From Ralstonia mannitolilytica (GTDB lineage Bacteria; Pseudomonadota; Gammaproteobacteria; Burkholderiales; Burkholderiaceae), in NCBI RefSeq assembly GCF_905397375.1, contig NZ_CAJPVG010000008.1, forward strand, positions 62,001 through 126,000: 64,000 nt of DNA. Direction: 5' to 3'. This document shows, piece by piece, positions 16,916-25,113 of this stretch. The position numbers and the translations under genes were made by a program. Position 1 is the first letter of the stretch; each line of letters opens with the position of its first letter. The notes beneath the pieces were generated by a model that made no database searches, was not told the origin of the DNA, and saw nothing but the letters and a program-made list of their open reading frames with translations.

Positions 16916-17164
16916 TGCCGCGGTGGGCGTGTCCCGCTCGCCGGTCGAGCGCCGCGCGCCACGCCGATCCAGGTACGGCAGCGCAAACAGGTAGAGCCCC
17001 GTGAACAGCAGCAGCGCCAGCGGCAGCAGCGGCGCGTAGGTGATCCACGCCGGCGGCTGTGCACCCTTGCCCAGCCCCAGGGCGACAAAGTTGGCGATGA
17101 CCGTGAGCGTGAACGCCATCGACACCCAGCGGTGAAACTGGCGGATTGCGTGGCGGGGGCTCAC
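16910..17164 (-). CDS. Small two-span inner-membrane protein
   Basis: 84 residues with a GTG start at 17164 that overlaps the stop of the upstream VOC gene (GTGA), indicating translational coupling. Two hydrophobic spans are clear: FTLTVIANFVALGLG and APLLPLALLLFTGLYLFALPYL. MSPRHAIRQFHRWVSMAFTLTVIAN resembles small conserved proteobacterial membrane proteins of unknown function. The C-terminal residues run into the tandem-repeat array, so the end of the protein may be variable. Confidence 0.75.
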   Translation of the reverse strand: MSPRHAIRQFHRWVSMAFTLTVIANFVALGLGKGAQPPAWITYAPLLPLALLLFTGLYLFALPYLDRRGARRSTGERDTPTAAV

Positions 17165-17577
17165 TGGGCACCTCGGGCGGCCTGGATCATCTTCCAGCCG
17201 TTGCCGGCCGGGTCACGAAAGCCGGCGTCGACGCTGCCGAAGCGGTCGATCGGCTCCTGCGTGAACTCCACGCCGCGCTCGCGCAGTTGCACATAGGCGG
17301 CGCGGCAATCGGCGACGGTCAGCACCAGCGGCGGCATCGCGCCCTTGGCGACCATGGCGCGCAGCGTCTGCGCCGTGGCTTCGTCGTGAATGGGCGGGCC
17401 CGGCTGGAACAGGCCGAGCTGAAACGACGGCTGCTCCGGATGCTGCACCGTCAGCCACCGATACGGGCCGTTGCGCACGTCGGTATGCACGCGAAATCCG
17501 AGCTTGTCGACATAGAACGCCAGCGCCGCGTCCTGATCGTCCACATACAGCCCGACGACATTGATCCCTTGGCTCAT
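17161..17577 (-). CDS. VOC family protein (glyoxalase/bleomycin-resistance fold)
   Basis: 138 residues from the ATG at 17577, which overlaps the AraC stop (TGATG) and follows aaggag at 5 bp. INVVGLYVDDQDAALAFYVDKLGFRVHTDV and the C-terminal VDAGFRDPAGNGWKMIQ are classic VOC beta-alpha-beta-beta-beta modules with metal-ligand positions. Function is likely ligand binding, resistance or an unknown lyase/dioxygenase reaction. It sits in an araC-VOC-membrane protein operon; AraC/VOC pairs are common in this bacterial group. Confidence 0.92.
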   Translation of the reverse strand: MSQGINVVGLYVDDQDAALAFYVDKLGFRVHTDVRNGPYRWLTVQHPEQPSFQLGLFQPGPPIHDEATAQTLRAMVAKGAMPPLVLTVADCRAAYVQLRERGVEFTQEPIDRFGSVDAGFRDPAGNGWKMIQAARGAQ

Positions 17578-18083
17578 CACCGCTCCTTGTTGTTGATGGG
17601 TGACGGATTTGTACCCTCTGCCAGCTGGCGGCGCTTCTCCGAAACTGCTGTGACGAGGTCGGGCCGCTGCGCCGCCTTAAGCACACAGGCGGGCACGCGG
17701 TCGAGTTGCTGCAGCGGTGCGGTGGCCTGTGCGTGACGGCGAAGCGCGCTCGGGCTCAGCCCGGTGATGTCACGGAAGATGCGGCCGAAGGTGCCGAGGC
17801 TTTCCCAGCCCGTGGCGTAGGCGATTTCGATGATGGGGAGGTCGGTGTCGCGCAGCAGGGTGGTGGCCTGCTCGATGCGGCGCGTCAGCAGGTAGCGGTG
17901 CGGCGGAATGCCGAAGGCCTGCTTGAACGAACGCGCAAAATGCGCCGCCGACACGCCGCTCACCTCGGCCAGCCGCTTGACGGGCCATGCCTCGTGCGAG
18001 GCGGCGTCCATGCGGTCTTTGGCGCGCAGCAGGCGGCGCAGCAGCGCGGGGTCTTGCTGCGCGTCGGTGTGTGCCTGTGCCAC
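17577..18083 (-). CDS. Short AraC family transcriptional regulator
   Basis: 168 residues if started at the GTG at 18083; a shorter ATG start lies at 18011. The two helix-turn-helix motifs are VKRLAEVSGVSAAHFARSFKQAFG and LPIIEIAYATGWESLGTFGRIFRDITGLSPSALRR. No separate sensor domain is present, so it is of the short MarA/SoxS-like type. It starts 20 bp after the aminotransferase stop and overlaps the VOC gene, making a four-gene unit. Confidence 0.85.
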   Translation of the reverse strand: MAQAHTDAQQDPALLRRLLRAKDRMDAASHEAWPVKRLAEVSGVSAAHFARSFKQAFGIPPHRYLLTRRIEQATTLLRDTDLPIIEIAYATGWESLGTFGRIFRDITGLSPSALRRHAQATAPLQQLDRVPACVLKAAQRPDLVTAVSEKRRQLAEGTNPSPINNKER

Positions 18084-18103
18084 CGCAGCCTGCCCTGGCG
18101 AGG

Positions 18104-19312
18104 TCAGCCCAGCTTGAACTCGCCGATGGCATGCGCGAGCTTGCGCACACCCTCTTCCACCTGCGCCAGCGACGAGGTGGCGTACGACAGACGCAGCGTG
18201 GAGCGATCCGGGTCGACCGGGTAGAACGCCGCGCCCGGCACGAACGCCACACCGCGCTCGATGGCCACCTTGGCCACATCGCCGGCATTGCGGCCCGGCA
18301 AGGTGCACCACAGGAACATGCCGCCGCGCGGGCGGTTGAAGGTCAGCTCGGTGTCGGGCAACAGCGCACGCAGGCCGTTGGCCATGGCGTGGGCGCGTTC
18401 GGCATAGGCCGCACGCGTGCGCGGCAGCACGGTGTCCAGGCGATTGCTGCGCAGGTAGGCAGCGGCCGTGGCCTGCGCAAACGTGGAGGTGTGCGCATCG
18501 GCAAACTGCTTGACCATCACCGCGTTGCCCAGCACCGGCTGCGAGGCGATCATCCAGCCCACGCGCAGCCCCGGCGCCACTACCTTCGACAGGCTGCCGA
18601 GGTAGATCACACGCCCCTGTGCGCCGTCGGTCTGCTGTGACAGGGCGTACAGCGACGGCGGCGGGGGCGCGTCGAAATACAGGTCGCCGTACGGGTCGTC
18701 TTCCACGATCAGCAGGTTGTGGCGCACGGCCACGTCCAGCAGGCGCTTGCGGCGCTCCAGGCTCATCAGCGCGCCGCTCGGGTTGCCGAAGTTGGGAATC
18801 ACGTAGAGGAATTTGGGGCGCGCGGTCGAAAGCACCTTTTCCAGCGCGTCGACATCCAGGCCGTTGCCATCGGTCGGCACGCCGGCCACCTTGGCGCCGT
18901 ACAGCTTGAACGCCTGAATGGCGGCGAGGAAGGTGGGCGCCTCGGTCAGCACCGTGTCGCCCTCGCCGATCAGCACCTTGCCCAGCAGATCCAGCCCTTG
19001 CTGCGAACCGGTGGTGACGAGGATGTCGGTGTTCGCAACGTTGGCGCCGCGCGACTTCATCAGCGTGACGATGGCCTCACGCAGCGGCTCGAAGCCCTCG
19101 GTGGCGCCGTATTGCAGCGCGCGGGCGGCGTCGGTGGTGAGTGCGCTGTCGGCGGCGGCCTTCAGGCCTTCCACGTCAAACAAGGCGGCGTCCGGAAAAC
19201 CGCCGGCAAACGAGACCAGGCCCGGCTTGCCGAGCACCTTGAACAACTCGCGGATGGCGGAGGTTTCAACGTTTTGCAGGCGGGGTGCCAGCAGCGATTG
19301 CAGGAATTCCAT
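18104..19312 (-). CDS. PLP-dependent aminotransferase, fold type I (2-aminoadipate/LysN-like)
   Basis: 402 residues from the ATG at 19312. Features of class I/II aminotransferases are clear: LVSFAGGFPDAALFD and YGATEGFEPLREAI at the N-terminus, VTTGSQQGLDLLGKVLIGEGD, VIPNFGNPSGALMS, IVEDDPYGDLYFD, and the PLP-lysine motif YLGSLSKVVAPGLRVGWM. The closest type is the 2-aminoadipate/aromatic aminotransferase group related to MocR effector domains but without a DNA-binding domain. It probably transaminates an amino acid with 2-oxoglutarate; the specific substrate is unproven. Confidence 0.92.
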   Translation of the reverse strand: MEFLQSLLAPRLQNVETSAIRELFKVLGKPGLVSFAGGFPDAALFDVEGLKAAADSALTTDAARALQYGATEGFEPLREAIVTLMKSRGANVANTDILVTTGSQQGLDLLGKVLIGEGDTVLTEAPTFLAAIQAFKLYGAKVAGVPTDGNGLDVDALEKVLSTARPKFLYVIPNFGNPSGALMSLERRKRLLDVAVRHNLLIVEDDPYGDLYFDAPPPPSLYALSQQTDGAQGRVIYLGSLSKVVAPGLRVGWMIASQPVLGNAVMVKQFADAHTSTFAQATAAAYLRSNRLDTVLPRTRAAYAERAHAMANGLRALLPDTELTFNRPRGGMFLWCTLPGRNAGDVAKVAIERGVAFVPGAAFYPVDPDRSTLRLSYATSSLAQVEEGVRKLAHAIGEFKLG

Positions 19313-19446
19313 GGCGTGCGTGTCTCGATCATTTTGTGTGCCCGCCACTTTACGTGATGTGCGTGGCGCCCGCATGCGCCGGCTCCGTCACAGGCCCAGG
19401 GCGCTGACTACAATGCGCTCACCCGTTCACTGCACGAGGAGCCCGC

Positions 19447-19800
19447 ATGGCCGTCAAGCGCATCGTCCCCAACCTGCATGCAGCCAACCCGGCACTGGCG
19501 CGTGCGTTCTACGCCGAATTCCTGGGGCTCGACCCTGTCATGGATCACGGCTGGATCGTCACCTATGCCCACACCGGTGCGGCCGCGCCGCCGCAGCTCA
19601 GCATCGCCACGGAAGGCGGTGGCGGCACGCCCGTGCCGGCGCTGTCGGTGGAAGTGGATGACGTGGATGCCGCCCACGCGCGCGCGCAGGCGCTCGGCCT
19701 GCAGGTCGTGTACGCGCTCACGGATGAGCCGTGGGGCGTGCGGCGCTTCTTCGTCCGCGGTCCGTTCGGCAACGTGATCAACATCCTGGCGCACCGTTGA
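19447..19800 (+). CDS. VOC family protein
   Basis: 117 residues, ATG preceded by gaggag. IVPNLHAANPALARAFYAEFLGLDPVMDHGWIVTY and EPWGVRRFFVRGPFGNVINILAH form a single glyoxalase-like module typical of small VOC proteins. No catalytic assignment can be made. It is divergent from the aminotransferase gene and convergent with the small acidic-protein gene. Confidence 0.88.
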   Translation: MAVKRIVPNLHAANPALARAFYAEFLGLDPVMDHGWIVTYAHTGAAAPPQLSIATEGGGGTPVPALSVEVDDVDAAHARAQALGLQVVYALTDEPWGVRRFFVRGPFGNVINILAHR

Positions 19801-19818
19801 GGGTGCGCCGCAGCAAAA

Positions 19819-19846
19819 CGCCCGCATGCTTGCGGCGATGCGGGCG
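19819..19846 (-). terminator. Terminator between the VOC and FPASDP genes
   Basis: Perfect 9-bp stem CGCCCGCAT/ATGCGGGCG with a 10-nt loop. On the minus strand it is followed by TTTT, so it mainly serves the leftward small gene. Confidence 0.6.
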
Positions 19847-19864
19847 GCTGGCCAACAGGGCAGG

Positions 19865-20065
19865 TCAGCGGTGGCCGCCGTTGTGGCCGCGCTGGTCGTC
19901 GCGCGCGGTGCCGTTGCTGTCCTTGCCCTTGTCTTTGTCGACCACGCGCGTGATGCCGCCCGTGGCGGGCGGGTCGCTGGCCGGGAAGGTGTCTTCCACA
20001 GCCTTTTCGACGAGGTCCTCGCGCTTGTGTGCAGTCGGGTTCTTTTCCTTCTTACCCTCTTCCAT
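19865..20065 (-). CDS. Small charged protein with FPASDP motif
   Basis: 66 residues from the ATG at 20065, preceded by a strong aaggaga. The sequence is highly hydrophilic, with LVEKAVEDTFPASDPPATGG followed by a Lys/Asp/Gly/His-rich tail. The VEDTFPASDPP segment recurs in small uncharacterised proteobacterial proteins often found near stress genes. Probably intrinsically disordered; function unknown. It lies beside PRC-barrel and hemerythrin genes. Confidence 0.8.
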   Translation of the reverse strand: MEEGKKEKNPTAHKREDLVEKAVEDTFPASDPPATGGITRVVDKDKGKDSNGTARDDQRGHNGGHR

Positions 20066-20123
20066 AACGCTCTCCTTTTTCAAGCGGTCCTGACGACACG
20101 CACGCGAATCCCGTGCCTGCGCG

Positions 20124-20582
20124 TCAATATTCCTCCCAGTACGGGCGCGAGCCGTAGTACTCATGCACCGACTGCGCCCATGTCGCGTCGGCCATGGTCG
20201 GCCAATGATCCTTGTCGAACCCGGGCGCCGTGTCGAGGCGGTCCTTGTCGGCATCGAGGACGAAGCACTTGCGGTCCACATCGAGCGACATGGCGCTCCA
20301 TGGCACGGCGAACAGCTTGTCGCCAATGCCCAGGAAACCGCCCACCGACATCACCGCATACGCAATGCGGCCGCGCTGTACGTCGAGCATGATGTCGGTG
20401 ATCTTGCCGAGGTCTTCCCCATTCAGGTTGACGACGCGATCGCCTTCCAGCGTCCCGGCGGCCATCAGCTCGGGCCCCGGGCCTGGCGACGTCGGATCGG
20501 CGCGCCCGATGATGCGCATGCGCACGCCGGCCGTGGTGCTGGCCCCTGCGCCCAGGCCACCGGCAGTAGTCGTGTAATCCAT
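20124..20582 (-). CDS. PRC-barrel domain protein
   Basis: 152 residues from the ATG at 20582, with ggaggg upstream. The PRC-barrel runs from about residue 46 to 110: GDRVVNLNGEDLGKITDIMLDVQRGRIAYAVMSVGGFLGIGDKLFAVPWSAMSLD. The C-terminal tail (GFDKDHWPTMADATWAQSVHEYYGSRPYWEEY) is conserved in Burkholderiaceae homologues as I recall them. Such stand-alone proteins are linked to stress responses and protein or RNA interaction, without a defined biochemical role. Confidence 0.9.
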   Translation of the reverse strand: MDYTTTAGGLGAGASTTAGVRMRIIGRADPTSPGPGPELMAAGTLEGDRVVNLNGEDLGKITDIMLDVQRGRIAYAVMSVGGFLGIGDKLFAVPWSAMSLDVDRKCFVLDADKDRLDTAPGFDKDHWPTMADATWAQSVHEYYGSRPYWEEY

Positions 20583-20784
20583 AGCAAATCCCTCCATCAG
20601 TTCGGGTTGAGGTTCAACGGTGCGCGACGGCCGTGCGCCGTGCATGTGCGCGCGACCGCCGTGAGCATCCATTGGCGCCAGCATGAAACCTGCCTGCGCT
20701 GCGGGCCCTCCCGCCCCGACCCGCGGCATGGCGCTTGCTCGACGGTACGGCGACCCCACCCCAAGGCAACCAGGAGAGATCCCC

Positions 20785-21264
20785 ATGAACAAATCCGAAA
20801 TTCCTGTGGCGCAGCGCGCCGTGCTGTCGATGCTGCTGGACGATCACCGCGAGGTGAAGAAACTCTTCAAGACGTTCCAGCAGGAAAAGGACAAGCCCAG
20901 CGGCGAGCAGATCGTGCGCGAAGCGTGTGAAAAGTTGACCGTCCACACCAAGCTGGAGGAAGAACTGTTCTACCCGTTCGTGCGCGACAACGGCGGCGAG
21001 GCCTTCAAGGACATCCTCGATGAAGCGCTGGTCGAGCACGCAACCGCCAAGGATCTGATCAACCAGCTCGCGGGCATGCAGGCGGGCGACGACTTGTTCG
21101 AGGCGAAGTTCACCGTGCTGGCGGAGTACGTCGCGCACCACGTGGAGGAAGAAGAAACCGAGCTCTTCCCCAAGCTGATCCGCCAGCATGTCGACCTCTC
21201 ATCGCTGCAGGAGCCGATGACGGCGCGCAAGGAAGCGCTGCTCTCCGAAGGCGCAACGGCCTGA
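20785..21264 (+). CDS. Hemerythrin HHE domain protein
   Basis: 159 residues from the ATG at 20785, preceded by caggaga. Four-helix hemerythrin with metal ligands in LLDDHREVKKLF, LTVHTKLEEELFYPFVR, DEALVEHATAKDLI and YVAHHVEEEETELFPKLI. It would hold a di-iron site and could bind oxygen or NO or respond to redox stress. It lies 12 bp before the ThDP enzyme gene on the same strand, so the two are very likely cotranscribed. Confidence 0.93.
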   Translation: MNKSEIPVAQRAVLSMLLDDHREVKKLFKTFQQEKDKPSGEQIVREACEKLTVHTKLEEELFYPFVRDNGGEAFKDILDEALVEHATAKDLINQLAGMQAGDDLFEAKFTVLAEYVAHHVEEEETELFPKLIRQHVDLSSLQEPMTARKEALLSEGATA

Positions 21265-21276
21265 CAAGGACGCACC

Positions 21277-23073
21277 ATGGCACCCACTGTCTGCGATTTC
21301 CTTGTCGAACGCCTGTACCAGTGGGGCGTGCGGCGCATCTTCGGCTACCCCGGCGATGGCATCAACGGCATGTTCGGTGCATTGCAGCGTGCCGGCGGCA
21401 AGATCGAGTTCGTGCAGGCGCGGCATGAGGAGATGGCCGCCTTCATGGCGTCGGCGCATGCCAAGTTCACCGGGGAGCTTGGCGTCTGCATGGCGACGTC
21501 GGGCCCCGGCGCCGCGCACCTGGTCACCGGCCTCTACGATGCGCGGCTCGACCACATGCCGGTGCTGGCGATTGCAGGCCAGCAAGCGCGCACGGCCGTC
21601 GGCGGGCATTACCAGCAGGAGGTGGATCTGGTGGCGATGTTCCGCGACGTGGCCGGGGCGTTCGTGCACCAGGCCAGCGTGCCCGCGCAGGTGCGGCACC
21701 TGCTCGACCGTGCGGTGCGCATCGCCATTGGCCAGCGCCGTGTGACGGCACTGGTGCTGCCGAACGATCTGCAGGAAATGCCATACAGCTCGCCGCCGCA
21801 TGCGCACGGCACGCTGCACTCGGGCGTGGGTTACAGCGCGCCCAGCGTGGTGCCGCATGCCGTCGACCTGGAACGCGCGGCGGACGTGCTCAACCGCGGC
21901 CGGCGCGTGGCGATGCTGGTGGGCGCAGGTGCACTCGGGGCCAGCGCCGAGGTGGCCGCGGTGGCGCAGACGCTCGGTGCCGGCGTGGCCAAGGCGCTGC
22001 TCGGCAAGGCGGTGCTGCCCGACGATCTGCCCTATGTGACGGGCGCCATCGGCCTGCTCGGCACCGAGCCGAGCTGGGAGCTCATGAACCACTGCGACAC
22101 GCTGCTGATGGTCGGCTCGGGCTTCCCGTACGCCGAGTTCCTGCCCAAGGAGGGCCAGGCGCGCGGCGTGCAGATCGACATCGACCCCGGCATGCTCGGG
22201 CTGCGCTACCCGATGGAAGTCAACCTCGTCGGCGATTGCGCGCAGACGCTGCGGGCGTTGTTGCCGCTGCTCCAGCGCAAGACCGACACGTACTGGCCCG
22301 AGCGCATCGCGCGCTGGAATGCCGACTGGTGGAAGACGCTGGAAGCACGCGCACTGCAGCCGGCGTTTCCCGTCAATCCGCAGCGCGTGTTCTGGGAACT
22401 GTCACCCCGGCTGCCCGACAACGTGATCGTCACCAGCGACTCCGGCACGTGCGCCAACTGGTACGCGCGCGACCTGAAGTTCAAGCCCGGCATGATGGGT
22501 TCGCTGTCGGGCGGACTGGCGTCGATGGGCGCGGCGGTGCCGTATGCGATTGCGGCCAAGTTCGCGCATCCCGAGCGGCCCGTCATCGCACTGGTGGGCG
22601 ACGGCGCCATGCAGATGAACAACATGGCCGAGCTCATCACGGTGGCCAAGTACTGGAAGCAGTGGACATCGCCGAAGTGGATCTGCATGGTCCTCAACAA
22701 CCAGGACCTGAACGAAGTCACGTGGGAACAGCGCGTGATGGAGGGCAATCCGAAGTTTCCGGCGTCGCAGGACATTCCCGACGTGCCGTACCACCGCTTT
22801 GCGGAACTGATCGGCCTGCAGGGGCTTTACGTGGACAACCCCGACCAGCTGGCCGGCGCGTGGGACGAATCCCTCGCCGCAGACCGCCCCGTGGTGTTGG
22901 AAGTGAAGACCGACCCCGATGTGCCGCCGCTGCCGCCGCACGTCACCCTGCAACAGGCGCGGAACTTTGCGACCGCGCTGGCCTATGGCGATCCCGATGC
23001 CAGTGGCGTGCTGCGCGGGACGGCGCGGCAGGTGCTGTCGGCGCTGTTCCCGGTGCATCGGGATAAGGAGTGA
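21277..23073 (+). CDS. Thiamine-diphosphate-dependent enzyme (pyruvate oxidase/acetolactate synthase-like)
   Basis: 598 residues in the three-domain ThDP layout. The N-terminal PYR domain contains GYPGDGINGMFGAL and the cofactor-activating Glu in VQARHEEMAAFMASAHAKFTG. The central domain is related to FAD/NAD folds. The C-terminal PP domain has the ThDP/Mg motif GDGAMQMNNMAEL near residue 441, continued to VLNNQDLN. Overall most like PoxB-type pyruvate oxidases and related uncharacterised enzymes; the residues visible do not prove the substrate. Pairing with a hemerythrin suggests a stress or stationary-phase oxidative role (inference). Confidence 0.9.
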   Translation: MAPTVCDFLVERLYQWGVRRIFGYPGDGINGMFGALQRAGGKIEFVQARHEEMAAFMASAHAKFTGELGVCMATSGPGAAHLVTGLYDARLDHMPVLAIAGQQARTAVGGHYQQEVDLVAMFRDVAGAFVHQASVPAQVRHLLDRAVRIAIGQRRVTALVLPNDLQEMPYSSPPHAHGTLHSGVGYSAPSVVPHAVDLERAADVLNRGRRVAMLVGAGALGASAEVAAVAQTLGAGVAKALLGKAVLPDDLPYVTGAIGLLGTEPSWELMNHCDTLLMVGSGFPYAEFLPKEGQARGVQIDIDPGMLGLRYPMEVNLVGDCAQTLRALLPLLQRKTDTYWPERIARWNADWWKTLEARALQPAFPVNPQRVFWELSPRLPDNVIVTSDSGTCANWYARDLKFKPGMMGSLSGGLASMGAAVPYAIAAKFAHPERPVIALVGDGAMQMNNMAELITVAKYWKQWTSPKWICMVLNNQDLNEVTWEQRVMEGNPKFPASQDIPDVPYHRFAELIGLQGLYVDNPDQLAGAWDESLAADRPVVLEVKTDPDVPPLPPHVTLQQARNFATALAYGDPDASGVLRGTARQVLSALFPVHRDKE

Positions 23074-23079
23074 GGCAGA

Positions 23080-23352
23080 TCAGCGGGCGCGCCGCACCGC
23101 GTCCGCCATTGGCTTCCAATGCAGGAATCCGAACAGCAGCGTCAGCAGCACGCTGTCGAGCAGCGGGCCCTTGTGCAGCGCAACCTTGCGAAAGCAGAAC
23201 ACCACCTCCAGCAGATGGGCGGCCAGCAGCACGGCCGCCACGATCCGCACCCCATGGATGACGTCGGCCGACAGCGCCAGCGGCGCCGCATAGCTGCCCA
23301 GCGCGACGCCGTAGATGGCGAGCAACAGCACTTTGTTCAGGAAGTAGAACAC
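23080..23352 (-). CDS. Small membrane protein, DUF1145/YhhL-like
   Basis: 90 residues from a GTG at 23352 with ggag six bases upstream; a longer start at 23394 is possible but lacks such a site. Three hydrophobic segments: FLNKVLLLAIYGVALGSYAAPLAL, IVAAVLLAAHLLEVVF and LLDSVLLTLLFGFLHW. The layout (small, three-span, FGFLHWKP near the end) resembles the YhhL/DUF1145 family of unknown function. It converges on the ThDP gene with a 6-bp gap. Confidence 0.72.
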   Translation of the reverse strand: MFYFLNKVLLLAIYGVALGSYAAPLALSADVIHGVRIVAAVLLAAHLLEVVFCFRKVALHKGPLLDSVLLTLLFGFLHWKPMADAVRRAR

Positions 23353-23577
23353 GCAGGTCTCCGGAAACGTTGGTGAGGCTGCGCACCGCAGCATACAAGC
23401 TGGCCGGCCAGCGTGCGCGCTTTAAACGCTCGCCGCCACGGGCACGCAGGGGTGCGACTGATGCATCGCTTCGCGGTGTTGCACCTTCCCGGCCGCCCGC
23501 GAATCCGCTCCCGCTGCGCGCTGAGCTGCCTACACTACAGAAACACCCGACACGGCCGCCCCCCGTGCGACGCCCCC

Positions 23578-23847
23578 ATGGCGTATCTCTTTTTTGCTGC
23601 CTCGATCCAGCGGCACATTCCGACGCCCGAGCGCGAGGTCGATGCGCGCACGCTGGGCGAAGCGCTCGACGCGGTGTTTGCCGAGCAACCCCGGCTGCGC
23701 GGCTACATCCTCGACGATCAAGGCGCGCTGCGCAAACACCTCGCCGTGTTCATCGATGGACAACCGGTGCGCGATCGGGAGCGTCTGACCGACCCGCTGG
23801 GCAAAGCGAGCCGCGTGTACGTCATACAGGCGCTGACCGGCGGTTAG
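23578..23847 (+). CDS. MoaD/ThiS-like ubiquitin-fold protein
   Basis: 89 residues from the ATG at 23578. The beta-grasp pattern (REVDARTLGEALDAVFAEQPRLRGYILDDQGALRKHLAVFIDGQPVRD) and the C-terminal ALTGG diglycine match sulfur-carrier proteins MoaD/ThiS. The Gly-Gly end suggests activation as an adenylate or thiocarboxylate. No moaE, thiG or E1-like gene is nearby. Instead the BNR propeller gene follows 48 bp downstream on the same strand, so the two probably act together. Confidence 0.87.
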   Translation: MAYLFFAASIQRHIPTPEREVDARTLGEALDAVFAEQPRLRGYILDDQGALRKHLAVFIDGQPVRDRERLTDPLGKASRVYVIQALTGG

Positions 23848-23895
23848 CGCGCCGCGCATCCACGAATCCGCCCGTCCCTCGCCAGGAGAGCCGAC

Positions 23896-25029
23896 ATGGA
23901 CGATCGATTGCTTGTCGCCACCCGCAAGGGGCTGTTCGCGCTGCGCCCCGGGGCCGAGGGCGGATGGACACTCGGCCAGCCCGACTTCATTGGCGAACCG
24001 GTAAGCATGGTGCTGCCCGACCCGCGCGACGGATCGGTGTATGCCGCGCTCAATCTCGGACACTTCGGCGTGAAGCTGCACCGGCGGCGCGCGGGCATGG
24101 CCGCGTGGGAGGAATGCGGCGTCCCGACCTACCCACAGCAGCCCGCCGACGAAGCAGATTCCGGTGACCGCGCGGATGCGGATGCGGCAACACCCGGCCC
24201 GCCCTCGCCCGCATGGACGCTGCAGCAAATCTGGTCGCTCGAGGCAAGCGGCGCCGAGGAGCCCGGCGTGCTGTGGGCCGGCACGATTCCCGGCGGGCTT
24301 TTCCGCTCGGTCGATGGCGGCGACTCGTGGGCGCTGAACCGGGCGCTGTGGGACCGCCCCGAGTGCCGCGAATGGTTTGGCGGCGGCTATGACGCGCCGG
24401 GCATCCACTCTGTGATGGTCGACCCGCGCGACAGTCGGCACGTCACGATCGGCGTGTCGTGCGGCGGGGTCTGGCAGAGCACCGATGGCGGCGCGAGCTG
24501 GCGCGTGACGGCCGAGGGCATGGAAGCCGACTACATGCCGCCGGAGCGGCGCGGCGATGCGAACGTGCAAGACCCGCACCGCGTCGTGCAATGCGCCGCC
24601 AACCCCGACGTGCTCTGGGTGCAGCATCACTGCGCGATCTTTCGATCGACCAATGGGGGCATGCACTGGCAGCGCCTGGAAGCGCAGCCATCGAGCTTTG
24701 GTTTTGCGGTGGCCGTGCATCCGCACGAGCCCGACACCGCGTGGTTCGTGCCCGCCGTGAAAGACGCATGCCGCCTCCCGGTGGACGGTCGCCTCGTCGT
24801 CACCCGCACCCGCGATGGCGGGCGCACGTTCGAAGCCCTGTCCAATGGATTGCCGCCGGCGCCGGCCTCTGACCTCGTGTATCGGCATGGCCTGGCCGTT
24901 GACCAGACCGGCACGTGCCTGGCAATGGGGTCGACCACCGGCGCGCTATGGACGTCTGCAGATGGCGGCAACAGCTGGCAGCTGGTCTCTGCGCACCTTC
25001 CTCCGATCTATTGCGTCCGGTTTGGATGA
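23896..25029 (+). CDS. BNR/Asp-box repeat beta-propeller protein (exo-alpha-sialidase-like)
   Basis: 377 residues, ATG preceded by caggaga. Five Asp-box motifs (SxDGGxxW type) are visible near residues 137 (SVDGGDSW), 194 (STDGGASW), 250 (STNGGMHW), 305 (TRDGGRTF) and 354 (SADGGNSW), implying a beta-propeller. There is no signal peptide, so the protein is probably cytoplasmic, unlike secreted sialidases. Sialidase catalytic residues are not obvious, and the name reflects fold only. Proximity to a MoaD-like carrier suggests a sulfur-carrier partner or substrate relationship of unknown nature. Confidence 0.88.
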   Translation: MDDRLLVATRKGLFALRPGAEGGWTLGQPDFIGEPVSMVLPDPRDGSVYAALNLGHFGVKLHRRRAGMAAWEECGVPTYPQQPADEADSGDRADADAATPGPPSPAWTLQQIWSLEASGAEEPGVLWAGTIPGGLFRSVDGGDSWALNRALWDRPECREWFGGGYDAPGIHSVMVDPRDSRHVTIGVSCGGVWQSTDGGASWRVTAEGMEADYMPPERRGDANVQDPHRVVQCAANPDVLWVQHHCAIFRSTNGGMHWQRLEAQPSSFGFAVAVHPHEPDTAWFVPAVKDACRLPVDGRLVVTRTRDGGRTFEALSNGLPPAPASDLVYRHGLAVDQTGTCLAMGSTTGALWTSADGGNSWQLVSAHLPPIYCVRFG

Positions 25030-25048
25030 CGGCGCCGTGGGGCGAGCA

Positions 25049-25080
25049 CAAAAAAAGCCGCTGCAAACGCAGCGGCTTCT
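25049..25080. terminator. Bidirectional intrinsic terminator between the BNR gene and glmS
   Basis: A perfect 10-bp stem AAGCCGCTGC/GCAGCGGCTT with an AAAC loop, preceded by an A-run and followed by TTCTTAT. It can stop both convergent transcripts. Confidence 0.88.
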
Positions 25081-25113
25081 TATCGTCCAAGACGGCACAG
25101 CACGCGATACGGC

